DNA of 14,209 bases, from assembly GCA_022616395.1 (NCBI GenBank), contig JAKEEV010000342.1, positions 1 through 14,209 of the forward strand, read 5' to 3'. The position numbers and the translations under genes were made by a program. This document shows positions 6,325 to 12,366 of this stretch, in pieces. The stretch comes from Planctomycetia bacterium. Lineage in GTDB: Bacteria; Planctomycetota; Planctomycetia; Gemmatales; Gemmataceae. The number at the start of each line of letters is the position of its first letter. Within the stretch, counting starts at the first letter, position 1. The notes below the pieces were generated by a model. It was not told where the DNA came from, did not search any database, and was given only the letters and a program-made list of their open reading frames with translations.

Positions 6325-6330
6325 TCTTTT

Positions 6331-6419
6331 GTCCACTTGTGGTGAAGTTTTGAGGGGAACCGCAAGTGGACCGGTTGAGTTTGGAGCCACCGCGCAAGCG
6401 GGAAACTCCAAACTCAACC
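6331..6419 (+). ncRNA. Structured leader: two consecutive hairpins (candidate RNA element)
   Basis: Hairpin 1 pairs 6331-6343 with 6359-6371 (12 of 13 Watson-Crick, the other G-U; 15-base loop). Hairpin 2 starts two bases later and pairs 6373-6386 with 6406-6419 (14 of 14). Its inner part can form CCGC-GCAA-GCGG, a stem capped by a GNRA tetraloop. The sequence then becomes TTAATATA, which is not a classical terminator U-run. The placement directly at a predicted transcription start suggests a regulatory leader or small RNA. I match it to no known RNA family. Confidence 0.4.
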
Positions 6420-6426
6420 TTAATAT

Positions 6427-6624
6427 ACTGATGTTCACATGAGGATGTGTTGTGTAACAGGTTTTTCACAATGCAACTCGGAGCCAAAAGCCACTGACGT
6501 TCAAGCAATGATGTGTTGTGGAACCTGTTTTTCAAAATGCAACTCGGCGACGGGAAACGATGACGGTGAAGCGACGATGTGTTGTGCAACCTGTTTTTCA
6601 AAATGCAACTTCGCGACTCATTCA
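6427..6624 (+). repeat. Three tandem 66-bp repeats
   Basis: Units are 6427-6492, 6493-6558 and 6559-6624. The conserved core is GATGTGTTGTG, one variable base, then AACCTGTTTTTCAAAATGCAAC, at 6444, 6510 and 6576. Unit 1 has about four changes in the core; units 2 and 3 have one. Flanks between cores are partly alike (for example ACTGATGTTCA and ACTGACGTTCA). The period is a multiple of three. On the plus strand a frame from ATG 6439 gives 22-residue units with a MCCxTCFSKCN motif. Neither coding nor RNA function is established. That frame runs on to 6909 over the lipoprotein gene, so at least its end is probably not real. Confidence 0.85.
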
Positions 6625-6694
6625 ACCGGCGCGCGAGGTCGCGCCGATAACAAGAAGTGCATCATTATTGTGTGCCGCCAGTGGATGGCCGGGC

Positions 6695-7144
6695 ATGAGA
6701 ACTGTATTGCGGATCTTCATTCCGGTTGCGGCTCTGGTCGCGGGTGCCGCGACGATGGCGCTTTCTGGCGGCTGCGGGTCAAGTCCACCGGCTGGTCCGG
6801 CGACAGTGCGCGGAAAGTTGCTCTTCAATGGTCAACCCGTTGCTGGCGGGCTGGTGATCTTCACTCCCGATCCCGATCGCGGAGGGCGCGGAAAGCCTGC
6901 TCGCGCTGAAACCGGCCCCGATGGTTCCTTTCTTCTTCTCCTGGATCACTCCAGTCACATTCCCGCCGGTTGGTATCGCGTATCTCTGATGCCTCCACCA
7001 GTCATTTCCGATCCACTGACTCACAGCGACAAACGCACATTCCCCGCGAAGCTCGCGCGGCCTGATCTATCGGGGCTGGTGCGCGAAGTGCAAGCGGGGA
7101 AGGATCACGTCTTTGAGTTCGCGGTCGAAACGACAAGTCCCTGA
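6695..7144 (+). CDS. Small lipoprotein with carboxypeptidase-regulatory-like fold
   Basis: A 149-residue protein. The signal peptide (RTVLRIFIPVAALVAGAATMA) ends in lipobox LSGGC with Cys27 lipidated. The mature domain reads VRGKLLFNGQPVAGGLVIFTP, then ETGPDGSFLL and IPAGWYRVSL, the strand pattern of the transthyretin-like or carboxypeptidase-regulatory-like beta sandwich that planctomycetes carry as many short lipoproteins. No enzyme motif is seen; function is unknown. The frame is open back to 6518 but crosses the 66-bp repeats; the ATG at 6695 begins the signal peptide directly. The likely promoter is at 6296-6324, giving an unusually long 5' region of about 360 bases. Confidence 0.82.
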   Translation: MRTVLRIFIPVAALVAGAATMALSGGCGSSPPAGPATVRGKLLFNGQPVAGGLVIFTPDPDRGGRGKPARAETGPDGSFLLLLDHSSHIPAGWYRVSLMPPPVISDPLTHSDKRTFPAKLARPDLSGLVREVQAGKDHVFEFAVETTSP

Positions 7145-7512
7145 GATTGCAGGGCAGAAATAGTCTCTGGCAAGGTGGAGAACCAACCGGCCAGCGCTTC
7201 GTGGGTCGACACACAAAAGGTCAACCGCCAAGCGGTCGACGGTGGGTTCACCCTTCGTGGGTGTCAGAAACTCTGACAAGCAGTGGTCAGATTGCCAAAG
7301 GGATATGTGGCAATGTTGGCAATCTTGGCTATCTGGGTTTGGTCAGAATGAAATGGGTGCGAATCTCGGGCGCTTCAAACCGCCGGCATGAGCCGGCTGG
7401 GTTCCTGCCAAACTCGACTTCGGCGTCGCAATTGACACGGTTTGGGCAGACGTGGTAGAAGACTTCGCCTCGCGCGAATGGATTCGACCCCGCCAGACCG
7501 CAGGACGCGCTC
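7145..7512. other. Non-coding gap rich in small hairpins
   Basis: No credible gene lies here. Visible stems: 7220-7228 with 7232-7240 (9 bp, one mismatch); GTCAGA 7263-7268 with TCTGAC 7272-7277; ATTGCCA 7291-7297 with TGGCAAT 7308-7314; and GCCGGC 7382-7387 with 7392-7397 around ATGA. The last resembles the short GC-armed repeat hairpins elsewhere. The gap ends in the promoter-like site before the glycosyltransferase gene. Confidence 0.6.
7432..7461 (+). promoter_or_regulatory. Candidate promoter of the glycosyltransferase gene
   Basis: TTGACA (7432-7437) and TAGAAG (7456-7461) have an 18-bp spacer. The start would fall near 7468, about 45 bases before ATG 7513. It shares TTGACAC and TGGTAGA with the site at 2266. 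Confidence 0.5.
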
Positions 7513-8520
7513 ATGTCTGAGGTGCTCATCGCACCGTCGCCCGTATACGTGACACGCCCGGCGTTACCGGACGTATCGGTGTGTATCGCCAACTGGAACT
7601 GCTCCGAGTTGCTTCGCCGGTGCCTGGAATCGCTGTTCGATCAACCGCAGGGAGTAACGTTTGAAGTTGTGGTGGTTGACAACGGCTCGACCGACGGCGC
7701 AGCGGAGATGGTGGAAGCAGAGTTCCCGCAAGTGGTGTTGATCCGCAACGCGGAGAATCACGGGTTCGCGCGCGCCAGCAATCAAGCGGCCGCGGTCGCA
7801 CGCGGGCGATTCCTCTTCTTCCTGAATAACGACACGCTTGTTCCTGAAAACACGCTGCGGCAACTGCTCGACATGGCCGCGGGGAACCCGAACGTCGGCA
7901 TGTTCGGTCCTCGATTGCGGGGCGCGGATGGCGTGTTCCAGATTTCTTACCGTCGCCGACCGACACTCGGCGCGCTACTGCATCGAATCAGCCTTCTGCG
8001 CTGGACGCGATTATTCCGCAGCGCCTATTACGAGTATCGCAGAACGAGCTTCGATCCGAACCAGGTGCGTTCGGTGGAAGTGTTGATGGGTGCCGCGGTC
8101 TTTTTGTCGCGCGAAGTGTTCGAGACGTGCGGGCGCTGGGATGAGAACTACGGCTTCGGCGTTGAGGACATCGACCTGTCAACGCAAGTGAACCGCCGCG
8201 GGCCGCTGCTGTTCGTTTCGCACGTGGAAATCATTCACTACGGCCGCATGTCTGGCCGGAGCAACATTCACTTCGCCGCGCCGAATGTCGCGATTGGCTA
8301 CGTTCACTACTTCCGCAAAGCAGGAGCGAGTTGGCTGGCGCTGACCGCGTACAAGGCGCTGGTGACCATTGACGCTCCGGTCCAGATCGCGTTGAAGTTG
8401 GTGGAAGCGGGCTGGCGCTACGCAACCGGTCGACCCGCGAAGGCGAAGAAGAGCCTCTTGACCGTCCGCGGCCTGTGGGCCTTCCTGCGACATGAGTTGG
8501 TCAGGTTCTGGAAGGCATAA
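7513..8520 (+). CDS. Family 2 glycosyltransferase (rhamnosyltransferase-like)
   Basis: A 335-residue GT-A fold enzyme that transfers a sugar from a nucleotide donor to a growing glycan, probably at the cytoplasmic face. VSVCIANWN (21-29) is the first strand, EVVVVDNGSTD (51-61) the nucleotide-binding motif, NHGFARASNQ (82-91) the next helix, and LNNDT (104-108) the metal-binding DXD equivalent. MGAAVFLSREVFETCGRWDE (192-211) and GVEDIDLS (216-223) form the acceptor side with the ED pair of the catalytic base. This layout is typical of WcaA/RhlF-like GT2 enzymes for surface polysaccharide. The C-terminal 80 residues are basic and amphipathic and may contact the membrane. It runs into the methyltransferase gene on the same strand, with a perfect palindrome over its stop codon. 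Confidence 0.92.
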   Translation: MSEVLIAPSPVYVTRPALPDVSVCIANWNCSELLRRCLESLFDQPQGVTFEVVVVDNGSTDGAAEMVEAEFPQVVLIRNAENHGFARASNQAAAVARGRFLFFLNNDTLVPENTLRQLLDMAAGNPNVGMFGPRLRGADGVFQISYRRRPTLGALLHRISLLRWTRLFRSAYYEYRRTSFDPNQVRSVEVLMGAAVFLSREVFETCGRWDENYGFGVEDIDLSTQVNRRGPLLFVSHVEIIHYGRMSGRSNIHFAAPNVAIGYVHYFRKAGASWLALTAYKALVTIDAPVQIALKLVEAGWRYATGRPAKAKKSLLTVRGLWAFLRHELVRFWKA

Positions 8521-8589
8521 TCAGAGCCGCGACCGTGAGGGAGCGTTCTTCGTCACGCGCTCCCTCACGGTCGCGGCTCCGATTATGCC
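8514..8589. repeat. Long palindrome over the glycosyltransferase stop codon (family R1)
   Basis: The 32-bp arms 8514-8545 and 8558-8589 have one mismatch and a 12-base loop. The core GAGCCGCGACCGTGAGGGAG matches the element at 11550-11622 except for two bases, which are CA there. The left arm contains TAA 8518-8520, so the repeat supplies or surrounds the gene end. It could end or stabilise the transcript, but the next gene lies only 26 bases beyond. Confidence 0.85.
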
Positions 8590-8615
8590 GCTCGCAACAC
8601 CTACCACGAACACCC

Positions 8616-9464
8616 ATGCGAACTCGCGACCTCCTTCGCTATGTTCCCGGACTCTCGCGACTGGTGCGCTCGCTCGATGCGCACGAGCGACAGAGCCGGT
8701 TGCTCACCGCCGAGTGCTGGCGACTGGCGAACGAGAACCACAAGCTAAAGTCCGCGCATCGCGGGCCGCGCGTGTCGGCTGGATTCGATACAGGCGAGCC
8801 GCCGTTGCCGTCGCCGGTGCTACGGCTCCTGGTCGCGGGCACCGATGATGCGGAATGGTTCCGCACCGGGGGCAAGCTCGGCGCGGAATCGCTCGCTTCG
8901 CTCCTTGCGAAGAACTACATCGCCATCGAGAAGTGTGCGCGCATCCTCGATTTCGGCTGCGGATGCGGGCGCGTGCTTCGCCATCTTCGCCACTTGCCTT
9001 CAGAACTCCACGGCTGCGACACGAACCCGGTCGCGGTGGAATGGTGCGACGATCACCTTCCGTTCGCGCAGTTCGCGGTCAATGACCTGACACCGCCTCT
9101 TCCCTACGCGGATTCGGCGTTCGATCTGATCTACGCCTTCTCCGTGTTCACGCACTTGCCCGCGAACCTGCAACTGCCGTGGATGGCGGAATTGCGTCGC
9201 TTACTGAAGCCCGGCGGCACACTGGTGCTGTCGCTTCACGGCGATGCGCTCTACGGTCACCTGAGTCGCGCGGAACGAAAAGATTACCGCGCCGGGAAAC
9301 TCGTCGTTCGCGCAAGTGAACTCTCGGGCACCAATCACTGCGCTGCGTTTCACCCGCCCGCGTTCGTGCGAAGCGTGCTTGCCGAAGGCTTTGAAGTGCT
9401 CGACCTGGTCCGCGAAGGCGCAGCGGGCAACCCGCCGCAAGACGCGTGGGTGCTCCGCAGATGA
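8616..9464 (+). CDS. SAM-dependent class I methyltransferase
   Basis: A 282-residue protein. Residues 1-48 are basic and helical (LLRYVPGLSRLVRSLDAHERQ) and may form a short coiled coil. The Rossmann methyltransferase core begins with motif I, ILDFGCGCGRV (110-120). HGCDTNP (132-138) gives the ribose-binding acid Asp135, and AVNDLTPPLPY (154-164) supplies the adenine-side Asp. FDLIYAFSVFTHL (169-181) is motif II, and LLKPGGTLVL (196-205) is the post-motif strand. Beside a GT2, a role in methylating a glycan or lipid-linked sugar is plausible, but the substrate is not visible. The frame opens at 8535, but its first 27 residues are translated palindrome (RERSSSRAPSRSRLRL), so ATG 8616 is preferred although no clear Shine-Dalgarno sequence precedes it. 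Confidence 0.85.
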   Translation: MRTRDLLRYVPGLSRLVRSLDAHERQSRLLTAECWRLANENHKLKSAHRGPRVSAGFDTGEPPLPSPVLRLLVAGTDDAEWFRTGGKLGAESLASLLAKNYIAIEKCARILDFGCGCGRVLRHLRHLPSELHGCDTNPVAVEWCDDHLPFAQFAVNDLTPPLPYADSAFDLIYAFSVFTHLPANLQLPWMAELRRLLKPGGTLVLSLHGDALYGHLSRAERKDYRAGKLVVRASELSGTNHCAAFHPPAFVRSVLAEGFEVLDLVREGAAGNPPQDAWVLRR

Positions 9465-9488
9465 AGTTTCGGTAAACTCGCGTACTGA

Positions 9489-9648
9489 CCGGTTGCTCGC
9501 GACCTCGGAAAGGATTACCGCTCGCATGGCTCCGCTCACGAGCAGGACATCCCGTGTTTCATCTATCACTATGCGGGCAAGCTGCCCGACGCGAGCGAGT
9601 TCAGCACGAACGTCGACATGGCGAAGTTTCTGTATCAGGGGAAGTGAC
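9489..9648 (+). pseudogene. C-terminal remnant of an alkaline-phosphatase-like gene, frameshifted
   Basis: Between TGA 9486 and 9599 the frame reads DLGKDYRSHGSAHEQDIPCF, then IYHYAGKLPDASE. One base later (extra T near 9600) the next frame continues FSTNVDMAKFLYQGK and stops at TGA 9646-9648. Joined, this resembles the end of alkaline phosphatase superfamily or type I phosphodiesterase proteins, where a late HGS/H segment supplies metal-binding residues and a NVDLxxFLY ending is common. The body of the gene is absent: the methyltransferase stop is only 22 bases upstream. The family assignment is from memory of the pattern. It lies at a convergent junction, four bases from the nuclease gene stop. 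Confidence 0.55.
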
Positions 9649-9652
9649 GAAC

Positions 9653-10156
9653 TTACGCGCTGGCGGAGACGAGCCGTTCCTTCGCGATTTCAGCCGCCAG
9701 CACGCGGATGCTCTCCGCAGTGATTGTGTTCTCGATGGGGAAGCTGAGAAGTACGGTCTTCGCATCCGCCTCCGGTTCGGGGAGTCTATCAAGGCGCAGG
9801 AAGCGGCCGTGGCCACGGTCACCATCGAATAGGAACATCACCACAGGCGTGGCGCTTTCCCGCGCGGTTCGTATCTGATCGGCGTCCACTTCCAGTTCCA
9901 GAACAGGGATTGATTCCGGTTCTATCTTTAGTTGAAACGATGAATACGATTTGACCTCGACGAAAAAGCACACGCCACGATCCGTAGTGACGACCAGATC
10001 GAATAACGGATGCGGCTTTCCTTGCGGCGGCTTCAACGCCGTTAACTCGCTCACTCGCATCAGAGCGAGTTCCGCCAGCTTCTCAGCGAGTAGCCCAATG
10101 TAGTCCGGTCCGCCGACCTTGACGCGAACCCGGGCTGGCTGTTTGGTCTTAGACAT
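9653..10156 (-). CDS. PD-(D/E)XK-like nuclease-fold protein (second copy)
   Basis: A 167-residue protein. IGLLAEKLAELALM (20-33) gives a first helix with Glu25. LFDLVVTTDRGVCFFVEVK (51-69) gives Asp53 and Glu67-X-Lys69, the spacing of a PD-(D/E)XK nuclease core. It is a diverged paralogue of the gene just upstream: both share I-G-x-LAE-x-x-AE, then a D on a strand, then F-V-(E/Q)-V-K. The pair resembles the DUF4365 group. The start at 10156 (MSKTKQP) overlaps the upstream gene by eight bases, which suggests translational coupling. The longer frame to 10228 lies wholly within the upstream gene. Function is unproven; it could be a nuclease, a repair factor or a defence component. Confidence 0.7.
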   Translation of the reverse strand: MSKTKQPARVRVKVGGPDYIGLLAEKLAELALMRVSELTALKPPQGKPHPLFDLVVTTDRGVCFFVEVKSYSSFQLKIEPESIPVLELEVDADQIRTARESATPVVMFLFDGDRGHGRFLRLDRLPEPEADAKTVLLSFPIENTITAESIRVLAAEIAKERLVSASA

Positions 10157-10646
10157 CAGTGAACTTGCTCGTGCGACGGGTGCAACGGTGTGGTGCCCAG
10201 AACGCGGACACCTCTTTGTACAGTGCAATCTTAACCGCGTCGTCCGCGAGAGGGAACGCCCGTGTCACACTCGAAACCGCTGTCCTCCGTGTCTGACAGG
10301 TGGCAATGAGGTAAGTCTGTTCCATCTGGACATCAACAGCAAGTAAGTATGCTGGGACTGGGAGTCGGACCAAGCGATTGAACCGGGTCAGTTCGACATC
10401 AACCGTAAGGCGCTGAGCGGTTGATGAAGCATGGGTCGTTCCCTTCACCTGAACGAAAAAGTGTCCCATCAGAGTTCCGTCCGATCCCAGTGTATCGACG
10501 AGTAGGTCTGCTGTGGGGTATTTGTCTCCCAACAGGACTGTGCGAAAAAGCGGGCGATTGAACGGTTTGCCTACGCTATACAACAATGCGATTTCGGCAA
10601 TACGTTCCGCCAGTTGACCAATCAGATCCGTATTCTTCTTCGCCAT
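10149..10646 (-). CDS. PD-(D/E)XK-like nuclease-fold protein (first copy, DUF4365-like)
   Basis: A 165-residue protein. IGQLAERIAEIALL (9-22) includes Glu14, TADLLVDTLGSDG (46-58) includes Asp47, and GHFFVQVKGT (61-70) supplies Gln66-X-Lys68. The QVKG signature is what I recall from DUF4365, a PD-(D/E)XK-like fold family in which Gln replaces the usual Glu. A strand-rich half follows (LTVDVELTRFNRLVRLPVPAY), matching the DUF4365 pattern. The gene lies 29 bases after the exonuclease stop and overlaps its own paralogue by eight bases, so the three appear to be one operon. The start at MAKKNTD is chosen over 10679 because that frame start precedes the exonuclease stop and adds only a low-complexity Ala-rich tail. 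Confidence 0.72.
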   Translation of the reverse strand: MAKKNTDLIGQLAERIAEIALLYSVGKPFNRPLFRTVLLGDKYPTADLLVDTLGSDGTLMGHFFVQVKGTTHASSTAQRLTVDVELTRFNRLVRLPVPAYLLAVDVQMEQTYLIATCQTRRTAVSSVTRAFPLADDAVKIALYKEVSAFWAPHRCTRRTSKFTDV

Positions 10647-10675
10647 CGCGGCCGCAGCTCCTACTGGTTTGGCTC

Positions 10676-11500
10676 TCACATCGACTCGAAGTCGGTCCAG
10701 TTGTCGAGGTAATGGCGGAGGACGGGGAATTCACTGGTCTTGGCGCGGAGAAGTTCCTTCGCCTTCGAGATGAGTTCTGCTTCCTGTTCCAGATTCAAGT
10801 CGCCGGTGAGGATGCGTGTGCGAAGGAAGACGAAGTACGTGTCGAGTGTGTCGCAAAGGCAGTAGTCGTTGATCTGCTGAAGCTTGCCGTCGAGGTACAT
10901 CTGATAAACCTGATCGCCGGACACTTCCATCTTCCCCGGCTTGCCGAGCATCTTCGCCATCAAGTCCAGCCCACCCGCCAGGCGACACGCGCCGAAGTTC
11001 GTCAGCCAGTCCATGAGGTCTATCGGACCGTTGAAGCGGTTGCGGCTGTTCTGGTAGTAGTCGCGTGCGGAGATGCCATAGCGGAACGCGGCCAACTCCA
11101 ACAGCGGCATGTCGAATCCGCGCCCGTTGAAGGTGACGAGCTTCGCCTTGTAGCACGAGACACCGAACCAGAACTGGTTGACGATCTCACGCGGGCGGAA
11201 GTGAGGGGCGTCGAGACACTTGAGGTTCTGAAGGGTGAAGTCCGCGCCGACGCGAAGCACGCACACTCCCACTGGAACCTGAAAGCTCACCGGCAGGAAG
11301 TCGGAGCCGTTCCAGCTTGTCTCGCGGGCCTCGACGCGAGCGCGTTCAATCGCGTCTTCGGGCGAAAGGTTCTCGCCGGGATACTTCACCGCGGAGATCA
11401 ACCGACCATCCGGCACGCTCTCGGTGTCAACCACCAGGAAGGCGGTTCGCGTGGTCGCATCTTGCGACGCAGCGCGCGTAAACGTATCGGCGAGAGCCAT
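10676..11500 (-). CDS. Predicted 3'-5' exonuclease related to PolB exonuclease domain
   Basis: A 274-residue DnaQ/RNase H-like exonuclease. Exo I is FLVVDTESVPDG (21-32; Asp25, Glu27), Exo II is LVTFNGRGFDMPLL (121-134; Asn125, Asp130), and Exo III is NDYCLCDTLDTYFVFLR (211-227; Tyr213, Asp217). These match the stand-alone PolB-type exonuclease family (Pfam DNA_pol_B_exo2), which lacks polymerase modules. Metal-dependent removal of nucleotides from 3' ends is the expected reaction; the biological substrate is unknown. The start has GGAG nine bases upstream. It heads a minus-strand operon with two PD-(D/E)XK-like genes downstream, an unusual grouping of three nuclease folds. Confidence 0.88.
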   Translation of the reverse strand: MALADTFTRAASQDATTRTAFLVVDTESVPDGRLISAVKYPGENLSPEDAIERARVEARETSWNGSDFLPVSFQVPVGVCVLRVGADFTLQNLKCLDAPHFRPREIVNQFWFGVSCYKAKLVTFNGRGFDMPLLELAAFRYGISARDYYQNSRNRFNGPIDLMDWLTNFGACRLAGGLDLMAKMLGKPGKMEVSGDQVYQMYLDGKLQQINDYCLCDTLDTYFVFLRTRILTGDLNLEQEAELISKAKELLRAKTSEFPVLRHYLDNWTDFESM

Positions 11501-11549
11501 TCCTAACTCCGGCTATGTATCTCAGCACTCGGCGGTAGGTGAGTGTTGC

Positions 11550-11622
11550 TTTCCAACGAGCCGCGACCGCAAGGGAGCGGTTTAAGAATGCCCGCTCCCT
11601 TGCGGTCGCGGCTCGTTGGAAA
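11550..11622. repeat. Long perfect palindrome upstream of the exonuclease gene (family R1)
   Basis: Perfect 31-bp arms 11550-11580 and 11592-11622 surround an 11-base centre. The core GAGCCGCGACCGCAAGGGAG equals the copy at 8514-8589 except for two bases, and in each copy both arms carry the same pair. It lies 50 bp upstream of the exonuclease start, in the divergent gap 11501-11817. The rest of that gap shows only a weak 9-bp inverted repeat (11656-11664 with 11708-11716). Confidence 0.88.
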
Positions 11623-11749
11623 CTTACAAACCTCTCTGGCCGGAAGCTGAGACACCGGTTCATCACAAACTGTCGTCGGAATCGGTTCGCCGGTCAACGC
11701 CAACCCCGATGAACCGCGTGCAAGGGTTCGTCAAGCGGCGCAACCTGTA

Positions 11750-11778
11750 CTGACAGCGCGGACTGTGCGGACTATTCA
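11750..11778 (+). promoter_or_regulatory. Possible promoter for the unknown protein and MFS genes
   Basis: CTGACA (11750-11755) and TATTCA (11773-11778) have a 17-bp spacer. A 7-bp direct repeat, GCGGACT, sits twice within the spacer region. The match is modest. Confidence 0.35.
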
Positions 11779-11817
11779 CTCTCTGGTACGCTGGTGTCGC
11801 AGTTCAAGGAGTGAGTC

Positions 11818-12357
11818 ATGGCCGCGTGGCTGACGGTGTACTGTTCGCGTTCGGTCGATCACATCACGGCCGACGATCTTCTAGCATTTCTCCGCAATCT
11901 CGACGACCCACACACGCTGGCCGAAGGGTTCGGCATCGAAGACGAGGACGAGGTGAATCGGGCGTTCGCTCGCCTCAAAATCGAGACGGTGACAGACACA
12001 GACGGACTGAAGTTTGCGATTCACTACAAGACCGCCAAGGACCGGCCAATCTACTTCCATCTCTGGGCAAAGCGAAGCCGCGTGAAAGCCGAACGCGAGG
12101 AAGCTCTGGAAGGATTGGAGGAAGCCAAAGGGAGAAACGTCAAGCGCGTTCGCACGCACCTCGCGAAGATGGTCGAAGTGATCGCCCTGGAGTTAGGCTG
12201 GAACCAACTCGAAGACATGGGCATTGTGCTGGCGGGTCAGATCGCGGAGTTCATCGCTGTTGAAGGCGACGGCCTCATTCTCGACCAGAACGATGACTGG
12301 TGGGCAATGAAGAACCAATTGCCCGTCTTGCTGGTCGGGGAGCGCAACCGACCGTAA
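11818..12357 (+). CDS. Conserved hypothetical protein
   Basis: A 179-residue soluble protein with no signal peptide or membrane segment. The start is well supported by AAGGAG six bases upstream. The N-terminal half looks alpha/beta (WLTVYCSRSVDHITADDLLAFL, an acidic DEDEVN stretch, then FAIHYK and PIYFHLWAK strands). Residues about 90-130 are charged helix, and the C-terminal part (LGWNQLEDMGIVLAGQIAEF, then DQNDDWWAMKN) has the compact conserved look of a real domain. I do not recognise the family. The MFS gene starts nine bases after its stop, so the two are likely co-transcribed and perhaps co-translated. Confidence 0.8.
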   Translation: MAAWLTVYCSRSVDHITADDLLAFLRNLDDPHTLAEGFGIEDEDEVNRAFARLKIETVTDTDGLKFAIHYKTAKDRPIYFHLWAKRSRVKAEREEALEGLEEAKGRNVKRVRTHLAKMVEVIALELGWNQLEDMGIVLAGQIAEFIAVEGDGLILDQNDDWWAMKNQLPVLLVGERNRP

Positions 12358-12366
12358 TCTCATGTC

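Noticed and set aside
6373..6419. Classical rho-independent terminator
   Set aside because: The stem is strong but is followed by TTAATATA, not a U-run, and it sits at the start of the predicted transcript.
6444..6612. CRISPR array with about 37-bp repeats and 29-bp spacers
   Set aside because: Only three cores, which differ from each other, and the intervening segments are partly similar (about half identical and aligned). The full 66-bp unit is the repeat, and no cas gene is in the window.
6221..6625. 134-residue minus-strand frame across the 66-bp repeats
   Set aside because: It covers the array, the hairpins and the plus-strand promoter region and has no recognisable domain or start signal.
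6439..6909. 156-residue Cys-rich protein as a firm gene
   Set aside because: No ribosome binding site is seen, and its second half overlaps the well-supported lipoprotein gene in another frame. The repeat part could still be a short peptide, so it is kept only as a finding.
10586..11506. 306-residue plus-strand frame opposite the exonuclease gene
   Set aside because: It is antisense to the gene with intact Exo I-III motifs; GC-rich third positions keep the opposite frame open.
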